Of a stretch of DNA of 12,916 nt, positions 1-6,589 are shown in pieces. The stretch is taken from the NCBI GenBank assembly GCA_937902995.1, contig CALEKY010000097.1, positions 1-12,916 of the forward strand, written 5' to 3'. Under the pieces are notes generated by a model that was given only the letters and a program-made list of their open reading frames with translations, was not told the origin of the DNA and ran no database searches. Both the position numbers and the translations under genes were made by a program. This DNA is from an uncultured Sinobacteraceae bacterium. Lineage in GTDB: Bacteria; Pseudomonadota; Gammaproteobacteria; Steroidobacterales; Steroidobacteraceae. Positions within the stretch are counted from its first letter, which is position 1; each line of letters begins with the position of its first letter.

Positions 1-25
1 GTAACACCGAATAACACGGGCCAGC

Positions 26-1255
26 ATGGGGGGACGTATCGTGACTGCCGGCAAAACGGTGTCTTCGCGATGGCGGCTACTTGCGATCGCGATTTGTTCG
101 AGCGCATTCGTTTCGTGTTACTCGCCCGAGTCGACGGACGTCGCAACGTCCTCTCCCGCCGAGGTGCTGCCGAAACCGGACGAAAACGGCACGTATCTTT
201 TCTGGAAACCCGAGGAACAGCTTCTCGGCTATCGCAACATCGAGAAGATCTTTCCGACGCGCACGATTGCGCGCGGCCAGTCCGTCATGCCGTTGCCGAA
301 GGCAGCGCAGGAATTGCAGCTCACCTATGACGTCGCAGGTGAGACATGGACACCCGACACGTTCATGGAACGCACGAACGCCGTCGGTCTGCTCGTCATT
401 CATCGCGACGAAATCGTGTTCGAAAAATATCGCCTCGGCTACACCGAGGATCAGCGCTGGACCAGTTTCTCGGTCGCCAAGTCGATCTCGTCGACGCTTG
501 CAGGCGCCGCGCTGAAGGACGGCGCCATTCGCAGCCTCGAGGATCCGATTACGGACTACCTGCCGGGACTCAAAGGCTCCGCCTACGAAGGCGTGACCGT
601 TCGCCATCTGCTCAACATGACTTCGGGCGTGAAATGGAACGAGGATTACTCCGATCCGAAGTCCGACGTGGCGACGATTCGTTCGGAGAAATCGATCAAC
701 GGCTCGGATCCAATCGTGTCCTATATGGCGCGCTTGCCTCGCGAAGCCGAGCCGGGCACGAAGTTCGTTTACAAAACGGGCGAGACCCACCTCGTCGGAT
801 CGCTCGTGCGCGCCGCGACCGGAAAGACGCTCTCAGACTATCTCTCCGAAAAAATCTGGAAGCCGCTCGGCATGGAGAAAGACGCGGTCTGGATGCTCGA
901 TTCGGCGGGCAATGAATTCGCCGGCTGCTGCATTTCCGCGACGTTGCGCGACTTCGGCCGCTTCGGCGTGTTCTTCAAGAATGGCGCGAAGATCAATGGA
1001 GAGTCCGTCGTCCCCGAAACATGGGTGAAGGAGGCGACGAGTCCTTCGCCCGCGTCTGACCAGTACGGGTTTCAGTGGTGGCTGACCGACGGTCCTGCAT
1101 ACAACGCCATAGGTATCTTCGGGCAACAGATTCACATCAACCCGGAGAAGGATCTCGTCATCGTCATTCAGAGCGCAAACGCCACTGCGACCGATCGTGC
1201 GGCAAGAGCGGCGCGAGCGGAGCTCATTGCGGCAGTGACCAGGCAGCTTCAGTAG
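26..1255 (+). CDS. Serine hydrolase, beta-lactamase (class C/NylB-like) family, exported
   Basis: This 409-residue protein has the penicillin-binding/class C beta-lactamase fold and probably acts in the periplasm as an esterase, amidase or peptidase; its substrate is unknown. The SxxK catalytic motif is S149-V-A-K152, in a context (WTSFSVAKS) typical of the 6-aminohexanoate-dimer hydrolase (NylB) branch. The second motif appears as Y249-K-T in VYKTGETHLVG, where classical enzymes have YxN. The third region is FGQQIHINPEKDLVIV (365-380) instead of KTG. The N-terminus has basic residues, then a hydrophobic segment (18-30) ending at Cys31. The sequence before it (FVSC) is only a loose lipobox, so a lipoprotein is possible but not certain. 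ATG 26 is annotated; GTG 41 is in frame, has a GGGGGAC stretch upstream and is a good alternative (404 aa). The gene is monocistronic and converges on the PEP-CTERM gene. Confidence 0.9.
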   Translation: MGGRIVTAGKTVSSRWRLLAIAICSSAFVSCYSPESTDVATSSPAEVLPKPDENGTYLFWKPEEQLLGYRNIEKIFPTRTIARGQSVMPLPKAAQELQLTYDVAGETWTPDTFMERTNAVGLLVIHRDEIVFEKYRLGYTEDQRWTSFSVAKSISSTLAGAALKDGAIRSLEDPITDYLPGLKGSAYEGVTVRHLLNMTSGVKWNEDYSDPKSDVATIRSEKSINGSDPIVSYMARLPREAEPGTKFVYKTGETHLVGSLVRAATGKTLSDYLSEKIWKPLGMEKDAVWMLDSAGNEFAGCCISATLRDFGRFGVFFKNGAKINGESVVPETWVKEATSPSPASDQYGFQWWLTDGPAYNAIGIFGQQIHINPEKDLVIVIQSANATATDRAARAARAELIAAVTRQLQ

Positions 1256-1340
1256 CGACTCTCACCTCGCAAATCGCTTATCGCTGCTTCCGGCAGAAGA
1301 GGGCGAATCCGCGCGATGCTCCGACATTCTCTGTAAGAAG

Positions 1341-1365
1341 GAACGCCGCCCAAAGGGCGGCGTTC
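1341..1365. terminator. Shared hairpin between convergent genes
   Basis: A perfect 11-bp stem (GAACGCCGCCC) closes on an AAA loop. It lies 24 bases past the stop of the minus-strand PEP-CTERM gene and 86 bases past the stop of the plus-strand hydrolase. No long U-run follows directly on either side: plus reads TCGTCGACGTTTTC and minus reads CTTCTTAC. It therefore fits a bidirectional terminator or 3'-end-protecting hairpin better than a textbook intrinsic terminator. Confidence 0.75.
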
Positions 1366-1388
1366 TCGTCGACGTTTTCGGCGAGTCG

Positions 1389-2114
1389 TCAGTGCGTCGC
1401 GCGACGACGAACGGCCGCGAGTCCCGCAAGACCGAAACCGAACAATGCGAGCGTGCCGGGTTCGGGCACGGAAGCGATGTGAGGCCTCAGGGACGTGAGA
1501 TCGATTTGTCCACCGAATCCCGTATATCCCGTGATCGGGTCGTACTGGCGATCGCCGAAGTCAATCGAATTGAGGAACGAAACGTCCCCGCCAGTCGGGG
1601 TCAGGCCTGTCACTGGGAAAAGCAGATCGTTCAACCACGTCGTATCGTAGGTCCAACGAACGAGCTGCGCCCAACGCTCGTGCACGCCTCCCATCCCGTC
1701 GGAACTGGAGTAGTACTCCCCGTTGATGAGCTGGTCGAATTCCAGATCGAGGAAATCAACCTGATTGTCCGCGACGCTCGCGTAGTGATTGCTCGTGCTC
1801 AGCGAAGGCATCGGATCCGGGTTGAAGACGTTGCCATCCCATCGAATGACGAAGTCCGACAGCACCCAGCCGTTGTAGTCGTATGCTTCGTTGTCGGTGA
1901 TGCTCGAGTCCGGACCGCTGGGACCGTTCGCCAGCACGTCGATCGTTACCGTGCCTGTGAACGTTCCGCTATAGGTCATGTTGCACGTGTTGCCCGAATA
2001 CGTGCAGACGTGACCGGCTCCAGTGAAATCGTAGACGACAGGTACGGCATGCGCGACGGCGGCGCCCAACAGGGACGCAACAAACGCAGCAGCACGCAAC
2101 TGAAAACTACTCAT
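1389..2114 (-). CDS. PEP-CTERM sorting domain-containing surface protein
   Basis: This 241-residue exported protein carries a PEP-CTERM tail, the signal recognised by exosortase (EpsH/XrtA family) in Gram-negative bacteria that make exopolysaccharide. Residues 1-23 form a signal peptide with a likely cleavage site after AHA. The C-terminus has the tripartite signal: V216-P-E-P219, a hydrophobic stretch from T221 to about V235, and the basic cluster RRR (236-238). The body is rich in D, G, S, T and aromatic residues, as is usual for these poorly conserved proteins, and has two cysteines (C37, C44) that could form a disulfide. The ATG at 2112-2114 is preceded by AAGGGAGAG. No exosortase or EPS gene lies in the window, so the sorting machinery must be encoded elsewhere. 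The exact role is unknown; matrix or surface attachment is the family expectation. Confidence 0.92.
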   Translation of the reverse strand: MSSFQLRAAAFVASLLGAAVAHAVPVVYDFTGAGHVCTYSGNTCNMTYSGTFTGTVTIDVLANGPSGPDSSITDNEAYDYNGWVLSDFVIRWDGNVFNPDPMPSLSTSNHYASVADNQVDFLDLEFDQLINGEYYSSSDGMGGVHERWAQLVRWTYDTTWLNDLLFPVTGLTPTGGDVSFLNSIDFGDRQYDPITGYTGFGGQIDLTSLRPHIASVPEPGTLALFGFGLAGLAAVRRRATH

Positions 2115-2161
2115 AGTCCATCTCTCCCTTCCTGTTGTTCGATCTACCTACTATCGACGTT

Positions 2162-2173
2162 GTCGTCGACGAC
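2162..2173. promoter_or_regulatory. 12-bp perfect palindrome 5' of the PEP-CTERM gene
   Basis: GTCGTCGACGAC is self-complementary and lies 48 bases upstream of the PEP-CTERM start codon, where an operator or 5'UTR hairpin could sit. The sequence is simple and GC-rich, so chance is a real possibility. The rest of 2115-2503 holds no supported gene; the open frames there lack family resemblance and a convincing ribosome site. Confidence 0.2.
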
Positions 2174-2256
2174 CTGCGTTTCGGCCGCTTCATGACCCCA
2201 GCGCCGATCCTGGAACCCGCGAACCGCGGCTATTGGCGAGAAGCCCGTTGTCTTCG

Positions 2257-2363
2257 GGTGTAAAAACTTTCGACGCTGAGTTGCGGCCACCGTTTTGCGG
2301 CGGGCGTACGTTAAGCCGGAGGCGTAAAACCGCTGCCTCGGACGGCGTGAAAAAGGTGTGAAA
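2257..2363. promoter_or_regulatory. Four GGYGTRAAA direct repeats upstream of the PEP-CTERM gene
   Basis: The 9-mer GGYGTRAAA occurs at 2257-2265 (GGTGTAAAA), 2321-2329 (GGCGTAAAA), 2344-2352 (GGCGTGAAA) and 2355-2363 (GGTGTGAAA), all in the same orientation. Read toward the minus-strand gene they are TTTYACRCC. They lie about 145-250 bases upstream of its start codon. Clustered same-sense boxes suggest a regulator binding array, but no regulator is identified and the pattern was found by eye. Confidence 0.35.
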
Positions 2364-2503
2364 GCGCTGCAGTCGCGCCGGAAGCCATGGGAATCAACAG
2401 TTCGAGGACGCTCGGCAAGCTTTGGAGCGGAACGTATTTCGTCGTGCAACTGCCGTGCGGCTCACTCGGGTTGAAGTGCCGCCGCCTCGTGTCTCTCGAG
2501 ATC

Positions 2504-2579
2504 TGGTGGGCCTGGCAGGATTCGAACCTGCAACCAAGGGATTATGAGTCCCCTGCACTAACCGTTGTGCTACAGGCCC
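2504..2579 (-). tRNA. tRNA with CAU anticodon, most likely tRNA-Ile2 (lysidine-modified)
   Basis: The minus strand folds into a complete 76-nt cloverleaf. The acceptor is GGGCCTG with CAGGCCC, discriminator A and encoded CCA. The D stem is GCAC/GTGC, the anticodon stem GGGGA/TCCCT around loop CTCATAA, the variable loop TGGTT, and the T arm GCAGG-TTCGAAT-CCTGC. The CAU anticodon alone fits Met or Ile2. The C4-G69 and C5-G68 acceptor pairs and the TTGGT variable region match the bacterial tRNA-Ile2 pattern recognised by TilS, not elongator tRNA-Met. If so, it reads AUA codons after lysidine modification of C34. It appears to be transcribed alone. Confidence 0.95.
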
Positions 2580-2955
2580 ACTTATGGATGGTCGTGGGCA
2601 GGTATTTGGTCGGCGCCTGCTCTTTTCCACGCTCTCCCGGGATTCGAGCCCTGTTTGACCGAGCGCTGGTGGTGTCCCGGGGCGGGAGTGACCGCTTTGC
2701 GACCGGCCGGGGCCGGCGGCGGGCGCGTGAGTGTAGCAGCAATACATTTTTAATGTGTCGGCCGGCTGATGCGCGTGCGCGACACGTGTTTTCGGCGCAA
2801 TTTTCGATCGGCTGCCGAGGCGCAACAGGGCGCAGCAATGGACGCCGAGCCCCCGCTGGCTCCGACACGAGCGAATCAACGAAATTTTTCATTTGCGTGA
2901 CGCCCTCGAAGCCTTGACACGGCGCACGTCAAGTCCCCTCGAATGTGTGCGGCAG

Positions 2956-2989
2956 ATATCCACAGAACCAGTGGAAAACTTCTGGATAA
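2956..2989. promoter_or_regulatory. Pair of inverted DnaA-box-like 9-mers
   Basis: ATATCCACA (2956-2964, plus) and TTATCCAGA (2981-2989, minus) each differ by one base from the DnaA consensus TTATCCACA. They face each other, separated by 16 bases that include a GTGG complementary to the CCAC of the first box. They lie just upstream of the candidate promoter at 2997, so they could be DnaA-type regulatory boxes. Two boxes alone do not make an origin. Confidence 0.3.
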
Positions 2990-2996
2990 GACGTGC

Positions 2997-3024
2997 TTGA
3001 CTTCGCGAATGTGCGGCGGATTAT
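2997..3024 (+). promoter_or_regulatory. Possible sigma-70 promoter for the DUF3562-like gene
   Basis: TTGACT (2997-3002) matches five of six -35 bases. GATTAT (3019-3024) matches four of six -10 bases at 16-bp spacing. Transcription would start about 135 bases before the ATG at 3166, leaving a long leader. This is the best candidate I can see, but it is weak. Confidence 0.3.
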
Positions 3025-3165
3025 TGAGCCGACGTTGCATTGATCGTTTCGTGAACAAAGTACGCGCGCAATGCGCGAACGAACGTCGGCAACGTTTTCT
3101 CATCGGTGTCAAGTCGGTTCGGGCAAAGGCGATGTAGTTGCGATCGCATACAAGGAGACTTCCTG

Positions 3166-3366
3166 ATGGCTGCACGTATCCGTGCTTCGACGAAGAACAG
3201 TCGGTCGGCCGCTGAACAGATCGCACGAGAGATGCGAACTTCGGTGGAGGAAGTCCAAAGGTTGTACGAGGAGGAGCTCGAAGACCTCGCGCAAGAAGCG
3301 AGGGTGACGCAATACCTGAGCGTCCTTGCAAGTCGACGTGTGAAAGAACGATTGCGACGACACTGA
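3166..3366 (+). CDS. Small DUF3562-like protein
   Basis: This 66-residue, highly charged, mostly helical protein has the layout of DUF3562 proteins. A helix resembling part of an HTH (IAREMRTSVEEVQRLYEEEL, roughly residues 19-38) is followed by a conserved-looking tail (LAQEARVTQYLSVLASRRVKERL). The family function is unknown; a small DNA-binding or adaptor role is only a guess. I chose ATG 3166 because AAGGAG lies 8 bases upstream. The 20-residue extension back to 3106 would read through that ribosome site and looks non-coding. The stop TGA (3364-3366) lies 6 bases before a modular intergenic repeat. The gene precedes the glycosyltransferase cluster but a 275-base repeat region separates them, so a shared operon is doubtful. 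Confidence 0.75.
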   Translation: MAARIRASTKNSRSAAEQIAREMRTSVEEVQRLYEEELEDLAQEARVTQYLSVLASRRVKERLRRH

Positions 3367-3372
3367 GCGAAA

Positions 3373-3587
3373 GGCGACAGGCTACAGGCAACAGCAGCTC
3401 GCGCACTGTGCGAGCTACCGCACGCTGTGCTCGTATGAGGAATTGCTCGCTACGCGAGCACCCTCTCACCCGCACGCTTCGCTCAGCGGCCTGCCGCGAG
3501 GGGAGAGGTGCATCTCTCTGCGCGCGAACGCGCGCTCTTCCTTCAGCCTTCAGTCTTCAGCCTTCAGTCTTGTCTCCAGCCTTCAGG
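3373..3587 (+). repeat. Modular intergenic repeat, copy 1
   Basis: Parts in order: head GGCGACAGGCTACAGGC (3373-3389); hairpin AGCTCGC/GCGAGCT (3396-3416); hairpin TGCTCGC-TAC-GCGAGCA (3444-3460); CCTCTC (3462-3467) pairing with GAGAGG (3503-3508); hairpin GCGCGCG-AA-CGCGCGC (3520-3535); and a heptamer tail of CTTCAGC/CTTCAGT units (3541-3587). The same order of parts recurs after 6350 and after 12634 on the same strand. No gene is supported within it. Confidence 0.8.
3541..3587 (+). repeat. CTTCAGY heptamer tandem array
   Basis: Four consecutive 7-mers alternate CTTCAGC and CTTCAGT (3541-3568). A 12-base interruption (3569-3580) follows, then a final CTTCAGG (3581-3587). A sister array lies at 6590-6631. 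Confidence 0.85.
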
Positions 3588-3641
3588 TGAGGGAACTTTG
3601 CGGACGGTTGCGCATTCGAAACGCATCGCGAAAGGTGCTCC

Positions 3642-5054
3642 ATGCCGTTCGATCCGCGCATGCATACGGACTACCGAGCAGGGCAGCAGGTTCTGCGACG
3701 CCCGGCTACCGTCTCGCCCGACTTCTCACCGAAAGTTCTCCTTCTCACCTCCGGTCTCGGCCAAGGTCATACACGAGTCGCGCAAGCGATTGCCGCGGCG
3801 CTGACGCAGAGCGGGACAGAGCACGAGACCTTCGACCTCTGGTCATTGATGAATCCAGGAGTCGCGAGCATCGTGCACCACACGTACCTGCGGCTGGTGC
3901 AGGAATATCCCGCGCTCTATGAACGCCTGTATCGGCTCGATGAGCAAACGTGGCGGCAAATTTTCGAAAGCGAGCAGGGGCCGCCGGCCGAAGTGCTGGA
4001 AGTCTTGGAGCTCATCGCTTCGATTGCTGCGGAGGCCGATCCGCCGGCGGTCAAGAGCCTGAAGTATTCATCCGATCGATTTCTGCTGTCGCTGCTCTGC
4101 ACCGCATTGCCGTACGACGGCACGAGCCTGGCTGGTAACGGCGTGCGTGCGCGGCTGGCGCTCATGAAATGGTCGTGGATGCGGCTCGTGAAGCGGCTCG
4201 AGAACGTCATTCGCGATGCTGAGCCCGACATCATCGTGTGCACGCAGATGATTCCCGCGGCAATGGTGTCGGCGCTCAAGAAGCGCCATCGTCTTTTCGT
4301 TCCGACGATCGGAGTGCTGACGGATTTCGGCGTGCACGATTTCTGGATTCAGCCAGGCGTCGATCGGTATTGCGTTGCTCACGAGTCGATGCGGGAGGCG
4401 TTCGCGGAGGATCGCCGGCAGGGCGATGTGGTCGCCACGGGTGTGCCGCTCATGCCGTCCTTCGCACTGCCGTTACCGCAGGACGAAGCGCGCCGGCAGC
4501 TTCAAGTGCCGCTCGATGCACGCGTGGTGCTCGTGCTCGGCGGAGGCTTGGGTCTCGGAGTGGACGCTGTCGCCAGCCGGTTGTTGCAGCCGAATGCAAA
4601 CTTGCACGTCATCGTGATGCCGGGACGCAATACCCACGCACACGCGGCGCTCTCCGAATTGAGGCGCGCTCATCCTGAGCGTCTGCGGGTGTTCGGATGG
4701 ACGGATCGGATGGATCTATTCCTGCGGGCAGCCGATCTGATCGTCGGCAAGCCCGGCGGTGTCACGGTCGCGGAAGTGCTCGCGTGCGGACGGCCGCTGT
4801 TTGCGACGCGCTCGCTCGGCGGTCAGGAAGGATTCAACGTTCGTTTTCTCGAACGCCACGAAGTCGGCGCGCTCGTCCGTGACCACGAGCTATTCGAACG
4901 CGTTCGCGACACCTTTTCGCAGCCGGAATCGCTCAGCGCAATGCAACGGCGCGCCTGGGCCCTCGGTCAACGCCACGGCGCCCGCTACGTCGCCGACATG
5001 ATTCTCGATATGTCCTGGGCGGCGAGGGTGATGGTCTCGACTCGTGATTCGTGA
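3642..5054 (+). CDS. MGDG synthase-like / UgtP-like glycosyltransferase (GT28 family)
   Basis: This 470-residue GT-B enzyme combines an MGDG-synthase-type N-terminal domain with a GT28 C-terminal domain. The family transfers a sugar from a nucleotide donor to diacylglycerol or another lipid on the inner membrane surface; donor and acceptor here are not determined. The acceptor-domain loop GLGQGHTRVA is at 38-47. The C-terminal domain has GGGLGLG (300-306) and the donor-binding block FGWTDRMDLF...VGKPGGVTVAEVLA (351-381). There is no membrane helix, as expected for a peripheral protein. It is longer than B. subtilis UgtP, mainly through extra sequence around 110-180. ATG 3642 follows AAAGGTG at a suitable distance. 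The last residues (T-R-D-S-stop) are encoded by GTGATTC heptamer repeats, so the 3' end was probably reshaped by them. It heads a cluster with YkoP-like and NodB genes. Confidence 0.9.
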   Translation: MPFDPRMHTDYRAGQQVLRRPATVSPDFSPKVLLLTSGLGQGHTRVAQAIAAALTQSGTEHETFDLWSLMNPGVASIVHHTYLRLVQEYPALYERLYRLDEQTWRQIFESEQGPPAEVLEVLELIASIAAEADPPAVKSLKYSSDRFLLSLLCTALPYDGTSLAGNGVRARLALMKWSWMRLVKRLENVIRDAEPDIIVCTQMIPAAMVSALKKRHRLFVPTIGVLTDFGVHDFWIQPGVDRYCVAHESMREAFAEDRRQGDVVATGVPLMPSFALPLPQDEARRQLQVPLDARVVLVLGGGLGLGVDAVASRLLQPNANLHVIVMPGRNTHAHAALSELRRAHPERLRVFGWTDRMDLFLRAADLIVGKPGGVTVAEVLACGRPLFATRSLGGQEGFNVRFLERHEVGALVRDHELFERVRDTFSQPESLSAMQRRAWALGQRHGARYVADMILDMSWAARVMVSTRDS

Positions 5055-5228
5055 TCCGTAAGTGGTGAGTAGCGAGAGCCGGTCCCGGTAGATCGTTCGC
5101 ACGGGCACGCGAGCCGAGTGTCCGAGGCGTGTGAACCATCTACCTGAACGTTCATAACCCATGCAGCGGGCGAGGCGATCGACAGTTGGTATTCTGACTC
5201 GAATCACGAATCACGAATCACGAATCAC
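5044..5228. repeat. Intergenic island bounded by inverted heptamer repeats
   Basis: The left side has GTGATTC (5044-5050) and GTGATCC (5051-5057), followed by the related GTAAGTG and GTGAGTA. The right side has four perfect GAATCAC units (5201-5228), the reverse complement of GTGATTC. The arms fill the gap between the glycosyltransferase and YkoP-like genes. The left arm contains the TGA stop of the former, and the right arm ends 8 bases before the ATG of the latter. Confidence 0.85.
5087..5144. repeat. Long hairpin inside the heptamer island
   Basis: GGTAGATCGTTCGCAC (5087-5102) pairs with GTGTGAACCATCTACC (5129-5144) at 14 of 16 positions, one further position being a G-U pair in RNA. Inside it, GGGCAC (5103-5108) pairs with GTGTCC (5118-5123), leaving a 9-base loop. 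It could act as a terminator, an mRNA-stabilising structure or a REP-like unit between two genes of one cluster. Confidence 0.6.
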
Positions 5229-5236
5229 GGCGAGCA

Positions 5237-5803
5237 ATGAGACCTTTCATCCGCTCCATCATGTCCCGCGTCGACCGGTGGTATCAGCGTAAGCATCGGT
5301 TGCGAGCGCTAGGGCCGGTGTTGCGGATCGGATTCGTGCGGTATCGAGGGCCTGAGCGGCGATTTTCGGATGGGACGGTTCTGCGAGAAAACGATTTGAT
5401 CGGGCAGCTGCATTTCGACAATGTCAGTATCGCTGCGATCGGCGAAGGTTCGTTGCATCGGACCGGATTTCGATTTGCGAAGCTGATGCGCGAGTCGTTG
5501 CGGTTGCTGGCGGAGGCAGCGCAATCCGATCCGGAGTTGCGCTCCGTACGTGTCTTCCACGGCGTGACGTGGATTCCGGAGCACGGCAAGGTCGTCGGCT
5601 TCGAGAGCACGCCGCGGCCGAAGACTTGGAAGACGCGATTGCTTGCAGGTTATTTCAAGCTGCTGATGTGGACGTTCGCGCCGGCTGCTCGCACGCGTTC
5701 GAGTGCGAAGACCGAGCCGCGCGACTACTGGCTCACGCATCGCATGCTCGTCGAGAACATGCACAAGCTGTCGAAGGTGGATCGTGAGCGCACTCCGGCC
5801 TGA
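5237..5803 (+). CDS. YkoP-like protein of unknown function
   Basis: This 188-residue protein resembles Bacillus YkoP, most clearly in the block RYRGPERRFSDGT (35-47) followed by ENDLIGQLHFDN (51-62), and in the F-x-KLMRESL helix (80-88). No catalytic function is established for the family. It has many basic residues and only one moderately hydrophobic stretch (AGYFKLLMWTFAPA, 137-150), which could associate with a membrane. In B. subtilis, ykoP lies beside ykoN, which encodes an MGDG-like glycosyltransferase. The same pairing here supports the assignment and suggests a shared lipid-glycan role, which remains inference. The ribosome site before ATG 5237 is weak (GGCGAG) and directly follows the GAATCAC array. 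Its end overlaps the deacetylase start by 20 bases. Confidence 0.75.
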   Translation: MRPFIRSIMSRVDRWYQRKHRLRALGPVLRIGFVRYRGPERRFSDGTVLRENDLIGQLHFDNVSIAAIGEGSLHRTGFRFAKLMRESLRLLAEAAQSDPELRSVRVFHGVTWIPEHGKVVGFESTPRPKTWKTRLLAGYFKLLMWTFAPAARTRSSAKTEPRDYWLTHRMLVENMHKLSKVDRERTPA

Positions 5804-6362
5804 GCTGCCTGCTTTCGCGGGCATCCATTTCACGTTCGACGACGGACCGGATCCGGAGTGGACGCCGCGGTGTCTCGATGTTCTTGCGCACGTCAACGCG
5901 AAAGCGACCTTCTTCATGATCGGAGAGAAGGCACGCGCTCACGGAGAGCTCGCGCGGCGGATCATGAGGGAAGGCCATCAGATCGGAAATCACACGCTCT
6001 CGCACGCGCATCCGTGGCGGTTGAGCGCGTCCCGCGCGCGTGCGGAAGTGCGCGATGGCGCAGTCGCCATTGCAGATGTGCTCGGCATTGCACCGAAATT
6101 CTTTCGCCCGCCGCACGGTGCACGCCGCCGTTGCATGCTCGAGCAAGCGGAAATGCAGGGCGAGCACGTACTGATGTGGGATGTCAGCGCGATCGATTGG
6201 GGTTGGCTAGGGACTTCGAATCGAATCGCATCGCGACTCGCTCGCGTCCGCGACGGACAGATCGTGCTCATGCACGATGGAAAGAATCGACACAATCGGC
6301 CGGGGGAGCTGCTGAAAGTTCTGCCGCAGTTTCTCGAGAGCCTGCGGCAGGGCGACAGGTAA
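5784..6362 (+). CDS. NodB-type polysaccharide deacetylase, apparently cytoplasmic
   Basis: This 192-residue carbohydrate esterase family 4 (NodB homology) domain would remove N-acetyl groups from an amino-sugar substrate using a divalent metal. Motifs in order: TFDDGP (17-22; metal ligand D20), NHTLSH (69-74; H70, H74), RPPHG (108-112), the MWDVSAIDW region (131-139), and LMHDG (162-166; H164). All key residues are present. I chose GTG 5784, which has GAAGG six bases upstream and overlaps the YkoP-like gene by 20 bases, implying coupled translation. Longer starts only read the out-of-frame upstream gene. No signal peptide or transmembrane helix is visible, unusual for a deacetylase of exported polymers, so the substrate may be a cytosolic or inner-leaflet lipid-sugar. 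The final codons G190-D-R-stop lie inside the modular repeat. Confidence 0.9.
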   Translation: MSALRPELPAFAGIHFTFDDGPDPEWTPRCLDVLAHVNAKATFFMIGEKARAHGELARRIMREGHQIGNHTLSHAHPWRLSASRARAEVRDGAVAIADVLGIAPKFFRPPHGARRRCMLEQAEMQGEHVLMWDVSAIDWGWLGTSNRIASRLARVRDGQIVLMHDGKNRHNRPGELLKVLPQFLESLRQGDR

Positions 6363-6396
6363 CAGGCACAGGCGACGGTTGGTGCCCCCTCCCTGA

Positions 6397-6421
6397 CCCT
6401 CCCCGCGCCGGCAGGGGAGGG
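6397..6421. terminator. Candidate transcript-end hairpin after the deacetylase
   Basis: This is a perfect 8-bp G+C-rich stem lying 35 bases beyond the deacetylase stop, within repeat copy 2. No U-run follows, so it is a weak terminator candidate or an RNA-stabilising stem between convergent genes. Confidence 0.4.
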
Positions 6422-6589
6422 AATCGAGAGCGCGCACTGCACGCCTCTGACCTTCAGCCTCGCGCTCGAGCACCCGCGCGCGTCTGCTCTGCGACCATGC
6501 TGTGCATGGACGCACGAATGCCGCGGACGCATGACGCGTAGGAGCGGCCGCCCGCAAGGAGAGGCGTTCCGCGCGAACGCGCACTCTAC

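Larger units (their letters stand above)
2580..3165. other. Gene-free intergenic stretch between tRNA and DUF3562-like gene
   Basis: No supported coding gene lies in these 586 bases. Visible elements are a GC-rich self-complementary CCGGCC/GGCCGG run (2703-2716), a dyad TTGAC-N9-GTCAA (2914-2932), two near-consensus DnaA-box-like 9-mers (2956-2964 and 2981-2989) and a possible sigma-70 promoter (2997-3024). The tRNA promoter should lie on the minus strand just above 2580, but I see no clear hexamers there. Confidence 0.6.

Noticed and set aside
2144..2449. 101-residue minus-strand frame upstream of the PEP-CTERM gene
   Set aside because: It has no recognisable domain or ribosome site and covers the regulatory boxes. 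It is likely a chance frame in GC-rich DNA.
2638..2651. T-arm-like GGGATTCGAGCCCT suggesting a second tRNA
   Set aside because: No matching acceptor, D or anticodon stems occur at the correct distances on either strand; at most a degenerate fragment.
2387..2917. 176-residue plus-strand frame containing WWAWQDSNLQPRDYESPALT
   Set aside because: This stretch is the antisense translation of the tRNA at 2504-2579, a well-known source of false proteins. The frame has no other support.
2914..2932. TTGAC-N9-GTCAA dyad as a specific operator
   Set aside because: The half-sites are only five bases, and GTCAAG-like words recur loosely nearby without regular spacing, so no operator can be claimed.
3106..3165. 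Longer start for the DUF3562-like protein
   Set aside because: The extension runs through the AAGGAG ribosome site of ATG 3166 and has atypical composition (cysteine-rich, no helix pattern).
5201..5228. GAATCAC tandem units considered as a CRISPR array
   Set aside because: Units are 7 bases, contiguous and without spacers, and no cas genes are present.
5703..5783. Upstream extension of the deacetylase to the ATG at 5703
   Set aside because: The added 27 residues are out-of-frame coding sequence of the YkoP-like gene. GTG 5784 has a ribosome site and a typical overlap.
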